Positions 17,501 through 25,009 of a stretch of DNA of 31,766 bases are shown here, in pieces; position 1 is the stretch's first letter, and every line of letters starts with the position of its first letter. The stretch is from DASSHC01 sp035693105 (GTDB lineage: Bacteria; Chloroflexota; Chloroflexia; Thermomicrobiales; Thermomicrobiaceae): NCBI GenBank assembly GCA_035693105.1, contig DASSHC010000010.1:1-31766 (forward strand), given 5' to 3'. The position numbers and the translations under genes were made by a program. The notes below the pieces were generated by a model. That model was given only the letters and a program-made list of their open reading frames with translations. It had not been told where the DNA came from and searched no databases.

Positions 17501-20500
17501 ATGCCGCGAGTTACAGCGTGACCTACCAGCTGCACGGCAGCTCGGATCAGCCCAGTACGACGCCTCCGACCGGCGCGGGGACCTACGACGTCGTCGTGAC
17601 CAGCACCGACCCGAACTACAGCGGCAGCGACAACACGCATCAGCTGGTGATCGCTCAGGCCGGCTCGACCACGGCTGTAGTGGTCAGCGATGACGTCTAT
17701 GACGGCAATCCGCACGGCGGGAGCGCCACGGTCACCGGCGCGGGCGGCCTCAGCCAGAGTCTGACCGTGACCTACACCGGGCGTGCCGGCACGATCTACA
17801 GCTCGACCACCCCGCCGACCAACGCCGGGGCTTACACCGCTAGCGCGAGCTATGCCGGCGACGCCAACCACACCGGCAGCGGCGACAGCAAGGACTTCAC
17901 GATCAGCCCGGCCCAGGCCACGATCACCATCACCGATCCCCAGGTGACCTACGACGGCGATGGCCACGCGGCGACGATCGAGGCGCCCAGCACCGGCTAT
18001 AGCGTGACCTATACGCTGCACAACACCAACACAACGATCGCCAATCCCACCAACGCCGGCACCTACGACGTGACCGTGACGATGACCGACCCGAACTACA
18101 GCGGTAGTCAGCCCGGGACGCTGACGATCAAAAAGGCCAACGCCCAGATCGCGGTGACCGGCTACGGCGTGACGTACGACGGTAACCCGCACACCGCCAC
18201 CGGATCGGCCACGGGCGCCAAGGGTGAGTCCCTGAGCGGGCTCGACCTGAGCGGCACGACGCACACCGGCGCCGGGAGCTACACCGACACCTGGACCTTC
18301 ACCGACAGCACCGGCAACTACAACGACACGACCGGCACGGTGAGCGACACCATCGGCAAGGCAACGCCAACCATCGCCGTCGCGGGCGGTCCCTTCAGCT
18401 ACGATGGCGACAGCCACGCGGCGACCGTGTCTGTTACCGGTGTCGGCGGCGAGAGCCTCGCGCCCTCCACGGTGACCTACGTGCTGCATGACAGCGGCAA
18501 CCAGCCAAGCGACACCGCTCCGGTGAATGCCGGCACCTACGATGTCGCGGTGACCTTCGACGCCACTGACAACTACGCCGCTACCAGCGGCGGCGGTCAG
18601 ATCGTCATCAACCAGGCGCTGGCCACGATCACCATCGATACGGACAGCCTGAGCCAGACCTACGACGGCTCGCCTAAGTCGGTCAGCTACGGCACGACGC
18701 CGGGCACGCTCAGTGTCACGGTGGCCTACGACGGCTCGCCGACGCCGCCGACGGCTGCCGGCGACTACGCCGTGGTCATCCACAACACTGACCCGAACTA
18801 CGCCGTCAACGACGCCACAGCCACGCTCCACATCGCCAAGGCGACGCCGGTCGTGAGTTGGACTGACCCGGCCGACATCACCTACGGCACCGCCCTGAGC
18901 AGCACCCAGCTCAATGCGACCGCGAATGTGGCGGGCAGCTTCGCCTACACGCCCGACGCGGGCACGGTGCTCAACGCCGGCAGCAACCAAACCTTGTCGG
19001 TGGTCTTTACGCCGGACGACAGCGCGAACTACAACGCGGTGAGCGCTAGCGCCCACCTCAACGTCAACAAGGCCGACGCCGCGATCGTTTGGTCTGGTCT
19101 GCCCAGCGGATCGCAGACCTACGGCGCCACGTTCTCGGTCAGCGCGAGCGCGACCTCCAGTGCCGACGTGACGATCATGGCGGCAGGCGGCTGCACGCTC
19201 ACCGGCGGCACGGTGACGATGACCAGCGGCACTGTTGCCTGCTCGCTCAGCGCGACGGCTCCAGCGACCGACAACTACAACGCCGCCAGCGACACCCAGA
19301 CCATCCAGGCGGCCAAGGCCACGCTGACGGTGACGCCGGATGGCGGCAAGAGCAAGACCTACGGCGACATCTTCAGCGACTTCACCGGCCAGGTCAGCGG
19401 CGCCCAGTTCGGCGACCAGTTCACCGTGACCTACGCTAGCGATGGCGCGGCGGCCGGCGCGGCAGCCGGCAGCTACGGCATCACCGTCGACACCGTGACC
19501 GCCGTCTCACCGGCCACGCTGGACAACTACACGCTGGTGAAGAACACGGCCGTGAACGGCCTGACGGTCAACCCCAAGGCGCTGACGATCACGGCGTCGA
19601 GCGCGACAGTGACCTACGGCGATGACGTGCCGACCATCTCGCCCAGCTACGCAGGCTTCGTCGACGGAGATGACGCCGGCAACAGCCTCACGACGCAGCC
19701 GATCTGCTCGACGACCTACACCAAGGGCAGCGGCGTCAGCGGCTCGCCCTACCCCACCAGTTGCGCGGGCGCCGTCGCGGCGAACTACAGCATCGGCTAC
19801 AGCGACGGCACAGTGACCGTTAGCGCCAAAGCGCTGACGATCACCGCCGGCGACACCAGCAAGCAGTATGGGCAGGCGGTTACCTTCGACGGGACCGAGT
19901 TCAGCGCGGACAGCCTGGTCAATGGTGACACGGTGGCCACGGTGAGCCTGGCCAGCGCCGGGGCAGTTGCCGCGGCGACTGTAGCCGGCTCGCCCTACCC
20001 CATCGTGCCAAGCGACGCGGTGGCTGGGCCGCACACGGACCTGAACAACTACGCGATTACTTACGCCAACGGCACGCTGGCGGTCACCCCGGCCCCGCTG
20101 ACGGTGACACCGGCGAATGCCAGCAAGACCTACGGTGACGCCAACCCGACCTTCTCGGGCGCGATCGACGGCATCCAGAATGGCGACAACATCACCGCCA
20201 CCTACGCCACCACCGCGGCTCAGTTCAGTTCCGTGGGCAACTACGACATCGCGGCCACGCTGAATGACCCCGACGGCAAACTGGGCAACTACACCGTGAC
20301 CCTCAACACGGGCACGCTGAAGATCACCCAGCGCGCGGCGTCGGTCACGGCGGTCGACAAGACCAAGAACTACGGCGGGGCCAATCCCGAGCTGACCGCC
20401 ACAGTGACCGGCACCGTCAACGGTGATTCGCTGAGCTACACCCTGGGGACGGCAGCCACGGACGCGTCGGACGTGGGCAACTACCCGATTACGGTGACGC

Positions 20501-23253
20501 TAGGCGACAACCCGAACTACGACGTGACGTCGACCGACGGCACGCTGACCATCACGGCACGCCCAATCACGGTCACGGCCGATGCCAAGAGCAAGGTCTA
20601 TGGCGATGCTGATCCGGCGCTGACCTACAAGATCACCGCTGGCAGCCTGGCCTTCAGTGATGCCTTCGCGGGCGGTCTGACGCGCGCGACGGGTGAGACT
20701 GTCGGCCACTATGCCATCAGCCAGGGCACGCTGGCCCTGAACGACAACTACGCGCTGACCTTCAATGGGGCCGACTTCGAGATCACGAAGGCTCCGCTGA
20801 CGGTGACGGTGGATAGCTTCAGCCGCACCTACGGCGAGGCCAACCCGGCGCTCAGCGGGACGGTCACCGGCGTCAAGAATGGCGACAACATCACCGCGAC
20901 CTATAGCACGCCGGCCACGGAGACCAGCCCCGTCGCATCGTACCCGATCACGGCCACGCTGGTTGACCCGGACGGCAGGCTGAGCAACTACGACGTGACC
21001 GCGACCGGCGGTACGCTGCAGGTCACCCCAGCTCTCCTGACGGTGACGGCGGACGACAAGAGCCGCGTCTACGGCGACGCTAACCCGAGCTTCCGCGCCG
21101 GCTACAGTGGGTTCAAGAACGGCGAGACGCTGGCGACTTCGGATGTGACGGGTTCGCCCGACCTGACGACCGGCGCGACCCTGACTAGCCCCGTCGGGAA
21201 CTACCCCATCACCGCAGCGGCGGGCACGCTGACGAGCACCAACTACACCTTCACGTTCGCCAACGGCACGCTGCAGGTCACCAAGGCGACGCTGACGATC
21301 ACGCCAGCGAGCACGAACCGCGTCTACGGAGACGACAACTCGGCGTTCTCCGGCACGGTCGAGGGCGCCAAGAATGGCGAGAGCTTCAGCGTGACCTACG
21401 CGACGAGCGCGAACGCCGGCAGCCCGGTCGGCGACTACGACATCACGGTGAGTGACGTTCAGGGCGACACCCTGAGCAACTATGACGTGGTGGAGCATAC
21501 TGGCACGCTGACGGTCACCCCGGCCCCGCTGACGGTGACACCGGCGAATGCCAGCAAGACCTACGGTGATGCCAACCCGACCTTCTCGGGCACGATCGAC
21601 GGTATCAAGAACAACGACGACATCACCGCGAGCTACAACACCACGGCCACCGAGGCGAGCCCGGTCGGAGCCTACGCCATCACGGCCGCGTTGACTGACC
21701 CGGATGGCAAGCTGGGCAACTACGACGTGACGCTGAACAGCGGCACGCTGACGATCAACCAGGCGACCGTCCACGTCGATGCCAACCCCGCCTCCAAGAC
21801 CTACGGTGATGGCGACCCGATCCCGGCGGCCACGCTACGCGCCAGCGACTTCAAGAATAGCGACACGGCGACGACGAGCGGGATCGTCGGGTCGGCCACC
21901 TGCCAAATCGACAATCACAGTGAGAACGTGAGCACCTACAGCGGCGTTATCAGCTGCACCGCCGGGACGCTGAGCGCCACCAACTACAGCTTCGTCGCGG
22001 GCAATCCGGCCGATCTGACGATCGACCCGCGGCCGATCACGGTCACGGCGGACTCGCAGACCAAGGTCTACGGCGACGCCGACCCTGCGTTGACCTACCA
22101 GGTTACCGGCACCCTGGCTTTCAGCGACGCCTTCACCGGCGCGCTCAGCCGCGCGTCGGGTGAAACCGTCGGCAGCTACGCGATCCAGCAGGGCACGCTG
22201 GCGCTCAGCAGCAACTACAGCCTGAGCTTCAACGGTGCCAGCCTCACCATCACGCCGCGCCCGATCACGGTCACGGCCGATGCCCAGCACAAGAATGAAG
22301 GCGACTCCGACCCGGCGCTGACCTACAAGATCACCAGCGGCACCCTGGTCAATGGAGACACCTTCAGCGGTAGCCTGACGCGGGATCCCGGCGAGACGGT
22401 CGGCGCCTATGCCATCACGCAGGGCACGCTGATGCTGAGCGGCAACTACACGCTGACCTACGTCGGCGCCACGCTGACGATCGCCAACGTGGCACCCTCG
22501 ATCACCGGATTTACCGGCCCCACGGACCCGATCCAGATCAACACTCTGCTGGCCGTGAACGTTACCTTCACGGATCCTGGCAAGGGTGACGACAACAACT
22601 ACAAGGTTACGATCGATTGGGGCGATGGGAAGACCGATACCTCCGCGACGTACGACTCGGCAGGAGGCTCAACGACCGTTCAGCCAACGCACCAGTACGC
22701 GGCAACGGGCGTGTATACCCTCACGGCTACTGTCACCGATGGTCGCGGAATGTCGTCGCCGACGGTGACGCTGACGACCTACATCGTGATCTACGATCCC
22801 AATGGCGGCTTCGTGACCGGCGGCGGCTGGATCAACTCGCCGGCAGGCGCGTACCTTGCCAATCCGTCGCTGACCGGTAAGGCGACCTTCGGCTTCGTCT
22901 CGAAGTATCAGAAGGGCGCCAAGGTCCCGACCGGCAACACCGAGTTCCAGTTCCAGGCAGCCGGCCTGAACTTCCACAGCGAAAATTACCAGTGGCTGGT
23001 AGTGTCGGGCGCGCAGGCACAGTACAAGGGCACCGGCACGATCAACGGCGCCGGCACCTACGGCTTCCTGTTGACCGCGGGCGATGGGCAGGTCAAGGGC
23101 GGCGGCGGTGTGGATACGTTCCGTGTCAAGATCTGGAAGCTCAATGCTGACGGCACCGACGGCCCGGTCGTGTACGACAACCTGATGGGTGCGACTGATG
23201 CCGTCGGCAATGGCCAGCCGATCAGCGGTGGGAGTATCGTGATCCATAACTAG
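14581..23253 (+). CDS. Giant secreted subtilisin-like protease with MBG-repeat stalk and PKD domain
   Basis: A 2,890-residue exported protein. Signal peptide: basic RGPRRR then a hydrophobic core (about 28-48), probable cleavage after ALPASA (about residue 53). Prodomain about 72-150 (VTLLVKFKPG). Peptidase S8 domain about 155-415 with a full catalytic set: Asp182 (VLDTGVD), His218 (GHGTA), Asn311 (ATGNAS), Ser372 (GTSAAAA). A Pro/Thr linker follows (about 427-445), a carboxypeptidase-regulatory/CnaB-like domain (445-540), three Ig-like domains (about 554-865), about 22 MBG-type repeats of 70-90 residues (868-2638), a PKD domain (WGDG, HQYAATGVYTL; 2640-2740) and a conserved C-terminal module from GGFVTGGGWI to GGSIVIHN. 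No LPxTG or C-terminal membrane anchor. ATG 14581 follows GGGGAGAGTGGG. Probably a long extracellular stalk carrying a protease; adhesion or self-processing is inference. Confidence 0.93.
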   Translation: MAQTSKRGQAPGGTAGADNSARGPRRRLAQLWTLLTVLALCAQFFASALPASAAPGGQSATPPSQGDGNGGQRVTLLVKFKPGTSASDAGAAVKGAGAQALQSFDQIRTHSVTVPANAADAVIAALGHNPNVESVSPTIALSKSSMPNDPNYGQQWALPKIAWDQAYGSVAISGSATIAVLDTGVDASHPDLADHMAAGISNLNGGTGGNPNSDPNGHGTALAGIAAASVNNATGMAGVAYAGARIAPVQVLGADGSGSDADVVAGVLWAADHGANVILMGFSSPDYSQALADAVSYAEGKGAVLVAATGNASSSAASYPAGMPGVLGVAASDQHDALVASSNTGSAAVAAPGAGIEATQPGGGYTTISGTSAAAAEVAGLAALLSANGTADVAGQIRGTVDPLNGSALGRINVAKALGAPSVAPPPNGTPTPTPAPTPPTYEAASTVTVSGSVFDASTGALITGTAVTITCTSNCSGSTTGKTTTTTTGIYGSGGSYTPNFSNTQTLVICASASGYAPQAISLLGRNGNGIATLDFHLSHGTGSCQNPPTTGSPAKLVFITPAQTITAGMLSDIITVQLQDAGGNPIVPDNAVTVTLGSTAATGTFSSTIVSIPTTSTSASFKYSDTKTGTPTITASGSYNSAALTPAQQTETVVAAAASKLVFGQQPSNANAGATIAPAVTVSIQDQFGNLTASTASVTLAIDTNPSGGTLSGTKTVSAVAGVATFSDLSIDKAGTGYTLAASSSGLTGATSNAFNINQTGTNLTAVSGSGTYGGSATLTATLKDTNGNPLPGKTISFSLNGTAVGTTATTDGSGVATLSSVSLSGIDADVYHPGANSGVTATFAGDAAYSGSAASGDLTVNRANQSITFAAIGAKTFGDADFDPGAMASSGLAVSYSVGASDQCTIVSGKVHITGAGSCTVTASQEGDGNYNAAAPVSQAFTINPATATFTLGDLNQTYDASPKSISVMTNAASYSVTYQLHGSSDQPSTTPPTGAGTYDVVVTSTDPNYSGSDNTHQLVIAQAGSTTAVVVSDDVYDGNPHGGSATVTGAGGLSQSLTVTYTGRAGTIYSSTTPPTNAGAYTASASYAGDANHTGSGDSKDFTISPAQATITITDPQVTYDGDGHAATIEAPSTGYSVTYTLHNTNTTIANPTNAGTYDVTVTMTDPNYSGSQPGTLTIKKANAQIAVTGYGVTYDGNPHTATGSATGAKGESLSGLDLSGTTHTGAGSYTDTWTFTDSTGNYNDTTGTVSDTIGKATPTIAVAGGPFSYDGDSHAATVSVTGVGGESLAPSTVTYVLHDSGNQPSDTAPVNAGTYDVAVTFDATDNYAATSGGGQIVINQALATITIDTDSLSQTYDGSPKSVSYGTTPGTLSVTVAYDGSPTPPTAAGDYAVVIHNTDPNYAVNDATATLHIAKATPVVSWTDPADITYGTALSSTQLNATANVAGSFAYTPDAGTVLNAGSNQTLSVVFTPDDSANYNAVSASAHLNVNKADAAIVWSGLPSGSQTYGATFSVSASATSSADVTIMAAGGCTLTGGTVTMTSGTVACSLSATAPATDNYNAASDTQTIQAAKATLTVTPDGGKSKTYGDIFSDFTGQVSGAQFGDQFTVTYASDGAAAGAAAGSYGITVDTVTAVSPATLDNYTLVKNTAVNGLTVNPKALTITASSATVTYGDDVPTISPSYAGFVDGDDAGNSLTTQPICSTTYTKGSGVSGSPYPTSCAGAVAANYSIGYSDGTVTVSAKALTITAGDTSKQYGQAVTFDGTEFSADSLVNGDTVATVSLASAGAVAAATVAGSPYPIVPSDAVAGPHTDLNNYAITYANGTLAVTPAPLTVTPANASKTYGDANPTFSGAIDGIQNGDNITATYATTAAQFSSVGNYDIAATLNDPDGKLGNYTVTLNTGTLKITQRAASVTAVDKTKNYGGANPELTATVTGTVNGDSLSYTLGTAATDASDVGNYPITVTLGDNPNYDVTSTDGTLTITARPITVTADAKSKVYGDADPALTYKITAGSLAFSDAFAGGLTRATGETVGHYAISQGTLALNDNYALTFNGADFEITKAPLTVTVDSFSRTYGEANPALSGTVTGVKNGDNITATYSTPATETSPVASYPITATLVDPDGRLSNYDVTATGGTLQVTPALLTVTADDKSRVYGDANPSFRAGYSGFKNGETLATSDVTGSPDLTTGATLTSPVGNYPITAAAGTLTSTNYTFTFANGTLQVTKATLTITPASTNRVYGDDNSAFSGTVEGAKNGESFSVTYATSANAGSPVGDYDITVSDVQGDTLSNYDVVEHTGTLTVTPAPLTVTPANASKTYGDANPTFSGTIDGIKNNDDITASYNTTATEASPVGAYAITAALTDPDGKLGNYDVTLNSGTLTINQATVHVDANPASKTYGDGDPIPAATLRASDFKNSDTATTSGIVGSATCQIDNHSENVSTYSGVISCTAGTLSATNYSFVAGNPADLTIDPRPITVTADSQTKVYGDADPALTYQVTGTLAFSDAFTGALSRASGETVGSYAIQQGTLALSSNYSLSFNGASLTITPRPITVTADAQHKNEGDSDPALTYKITSGTLVNGDTFSGSLTRDPGETVGAYAITQGTLMLSGNYTLTYVGATLTIANVAPSITGFTGPTDPIQINTLLAVNVTFTDPGKGDDNNYKVTIDWGDGKTDTSATYDSAGGSTTVQPTHQYAATGVYTLTATVTDGRGMSSPTVTLTTYIVIYDPNGGFVTGGGWINSPAGAYLANPSLTGKATFGFVSKYQKGAKVPTGNTEFQFQAAGLNFHSENYQWLVVSGAQAQYKGTGTINGAGTYGFLLTAGDGQVKGGGGVDTFRVKIWKLNADGTDGPVVYDNLMGATDAVGNGQPISGGSIVIHN
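20071..20160 (+). repeat. 90-bp near-identical direct repeat, copy 1
   Basis: This segment matches 21502-21591 at 88 of 90 bases; differences are one base at 20080/21511 and a C/T at about 20139/21570. Both encode the start of an MBG unit (APLTVTPANASKTYGDANPT). The offset is 1,431 bases, exactly 477 codons or six units, so the copies are in register. Confidence 0.85.
21502..21591 (+). repeat. 90-bp near-identical direct repeat, copy 2
   Basis: Second copy of the repeat at 20071-20160. The flanking parts of the two units are similar but clearly more diverged, which suggests recent duplication or gene conversion limited to this stretch. Confidence 0.85.
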
Positions 23254-23283
23254 GCCGCGAGCCGCCAACCCGCGTCGTCTTCT

Positions 23284-23318
23284 GGGGCGCCACTCGTCTG
23301 AGTGGCGCCCCTCTTTTT
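23284..23318 (+). terminator. Rho-independent terminator of the giant gene
   Basis: A perfect 12-bp stem (GGGGCGCCACTC at 23284-23295 with 23300-23311), four-base loop GTCT, followed by TCTTTTT (23312-23318), 30 bases after the stop codon. It works for the plus strand only. Confidence 0.93.
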
Positions 23319-23332
23319 GGCTTGCCGCGCCA

Positions 23333-23368
23333 GCGCTGCTCCTGGCACGCGCGTGCCAGGAGCAGCGC
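23333..23368. repeat. Perfect 36-bp palindrome
   Basis: GCGCTGCTCCTGGCACGC (23333-23350) is followed directly by its exact reverse complement (23351-23368). It lies 15 bases after the giant gene's terminator and 137 bases beyond the end of the convergent glycosyltransferase gene. There is no T-run on either side. It could form a cruciform or a strong RNA hairpin that protects the 3' end of either transcript. The remaining gap 23369-23505 holds nothing I recognise. Confidence 0.85.
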
Positions 23369-23505
23369 CCCGCACGAACGCCGCGCCCCAATGTCTGGCG
23401 TCCCGATTCTTTTCGCCTTGAGCGAGATAATCGTGAGCATGATTGCCAGGCGGGGGAAGATCGCCAGCAGCGGGCGCGGCGCGCGAACAACGAGGATCGG
23501 AGGGA

Positions 23506-24261
23506 TCAGCGGCGCAGGCGCAACAGCAGCACGCGCAGGGCGAAGTGAGGCAGGGCGAGCTGGCGGCGCCAGCGCCAGGGCTGGCGGATCAGGCGGTAGA
23601 GCCACTCCAGCTCCAGCCGCCGCACCAGGCGCGGGGCGCGCGGCACCCGACCGGCCAGGAAGTCGAAGACCCCGCCGACGCCGACCCCGACCGCGATGTC
23701 CAGCGGCCCCAGGTTGCGTGCGATCCACCGCTCCTGCTTGCCGCCGCCATAGGCGACCAGCAGGATGTCGACCGTCCCGGCGGCGCGAATCACCGCCCGC
23801 GTCTCGGCGTCGTGCGCCGGATCGGGCGAGCCGGCGTAGCAGCCGGCGATTCGGAGCGTGGGGTAGCGCTGGCGCAGCCGCGCCGCCGCCTCCGCGGCCA
23901 CCCCCTCGGCCGCACCGAGCAGGAAGACGCGCTGGCCGCGCGCCGCCGCCACTGCCATCAATCGCTCGACCAGGTCGGTGCCGCGCACGTGCTCGCGCAC
24001 ACCCTGGCGCTCGCCCAGCAGGCGCAGGCCCCAGATCAGCCCGATGCCGTCCGGCAGCGAGAGCGCGGCGTCGTTGAGCAGGCGGCGGAACTCGGGGTCG
24101 CGCTGCGCGGCCATGACGAACTCGGTGTTGGTGGTGGCGACCAGGTGCGGGCCGCGCTCGGCGATGTAGCCGCCGATCAGCGCGACGGCCTCCTCCAGCG
24201 TAACGTCGTCCAGGCGCACGCCCAGGATCTGGCGGCTCGTGATCGTCATGGCCGCATTCAC
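23506..24261 (-). CDS. TagA/WecG/CpsF-family glycosyltransferase
   Basis: GT-26 family enzyme of 251 residues that adds the second sugar (ManNAc or its uronic acid form in studied members) to a lipid-linked GlcNAc; acts at the inner face of the membrane. Signatures seen: ATTNTEFVMAAQ (42-53), LSLPDGIGLIWG (68-79, with the catalytic-site Asp71), VRGTDLVERL, RVFLLGA, VAYGGGKQE and VGGVFDFLAG. A basic, Trp/Arg-rich C-terminal tail (EWLYRLIRQPWRWRR) is the part that anchors TagA to the membrane. The GTG at 24261 overlaps the upstream stop (GTGA); a close ATG at 24249 is possible. It forms a coupled pair with the adenosyltransferase gene. Confidence 0.94.
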   Translation of the reverse strand: MNAAMTITSRQILGVRLDDVTLEEAVALIGGYIAERGPHLVATTNTEFVMAAQRDPEFRRLLNDAALSLPDGIGLIWGLRLLGERQGVREHVRGTDLVERLMAVAAARGQRVFLLGAAEGVAAEAAARLRQRYPTLRIAGCYAGSPDPAHDAETRAVIRAAGTVDILLVAYGGGKQERWIARNLGPLDIAVGVGVGGVFDFLAGRVPRAPRLVRRLELEWLYRLIRQPWRWRRQLALPHFALRVLLLRLRR

Positions 24262-24830
24262 TGGCTCGGATGCGGGCGCGGACGCGAGCCTTCCTCCTTG
24301 GCGGGCGTTGGGGTGACGCCGGCTTCGCGGTCTTCGAAGCGCGCCAGGATGAAGAGGAGCGAGGAGAGGCGGTTGAGGTAGGCCAGCACCTCGGGGTTGT
24401 GCAGCACGCCGTCGTGCGCCAGCTTGACCGCCAGCCGCTCGGCCCGGCGTACCACGGTGCGGGCCACGTCGAGCGCGGCACCGGGCACGCTATCGCCCGG
24501 CAGGATGAAGTGGGGCGGCAGTTCGACCTCGGCGCTGAGCGCGTCGGTCTCGCGCTCCAGCCGGGTAACATGCTCGGCGGTGATGTGGTAGCGCTTCTGC
24601 CCCTCCAGATTGCCGGCGAAGGCCAGCTCGGCCATCATTAAGTAGAGGTCGCGCTGCACGTCGATCAGGATGGTCTGGGTGCGCTCGCTGCGGGCCTCGG
24701 CGCGCGCCAGGCCGATGAACGAGGTGGCCTCGTCGAGGGTGCCGTAGGTCTCCGGACGCGCCTCGTACTTCGGCACACGGTCACCCAGCAGATCGGTATA
24801 GCCCTCGTCACCCTTGCGCGTGTAAAACAT
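24258..24830 (-). CDS. Cob(I)alamin adenosyltransferase, PduO type
   Basis: Transfers the adenosyl group of ATP to cob(I)alamin to make adenosylcobalamin; cytoplasmic trimer. The 190 residues include the ATP-binding FYTRKGDEGYTDLL (2-15), YGTLDEATSFIGLA (29-42; many homologues have YGDxDELNS), TVVRRAERLAV (125-135) and NRLSSLLFILARFED (153-167), followed by a hydrophilic tail. The ATG at 24830 is preferred over an in-frame GTG at 24842, as the family starts just before the TRKGDEG motif. It is the first gene of a pair with the TagA-like gene; the two have no obvious common pathway, so the link may be only transcriptional. Confidence 0.95.
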   Translation of the reverse strand: MFYTRKGDEGYTDLLGDRVPKYEARPETYGTLDEATSFIGLARAEARSERTQTILIDVQRDLYLMMAELAFAGNLEGQKRYHITAEHVTRLERETDALSAEVELPPHFILPGDSVPGAALDVARTVVRRAERLAVKLAHDGVLHNPEVLAYLNRLSSLLFILARFEDREAGVTPTPAKEEGSRPRPHPSQ

Positions 24831-25009
24831 GCCCGCTCCCACTCATCCGGTTCGGCCCCGACCTCTTCGGTGAAATGATACGGCATCGCCCCGGGCGAAT
24901 TCCCGCGACCACTACCGCTTTTGCCTCGACTCTAGTACGCTAGTCCTGTCCCACACGAGCGACGGCGCGACGTTATCGTGGCTCGTGGGGGTCAGTAGGG
25001 GGCACTCTG

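Larger units (their letters stand above)
17179..22494 (+). repeat. About 22 tandem MBG-type repeats encoded in the giant gene
   Basis: Each unit ends in a strand such as LTVTP, LTITK or FTINP and restarts with ALTVT-like residues, then Y-D-G or Y-G-D. Early units (17443-18835) have TYDG/YDGNPH (YDG type); from about 19320 on they have KTYGDANP-like cores (YGD type), so the array contains two related families in blocks. Typical closing segments are NYDVT or NYSxSF followed by GTL. The units are diverged at DNA level except for one nearly identical pair (20071-20160 and 21502-21591). Confidence 0.85.

Noticed and set aside
14347..21774. Very long minus-strand open frames opposite the giant gene and its upstream region (for example 14347-17085, 17263-19056, 20500-21774).
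   Set aside because: They follow from GC-rich, GNC/NNC-biased codons on the plus strand; their peptides are His/Arg/Gly/Ala/Val-rich without family resemblance, and the plus frame has clear domains.
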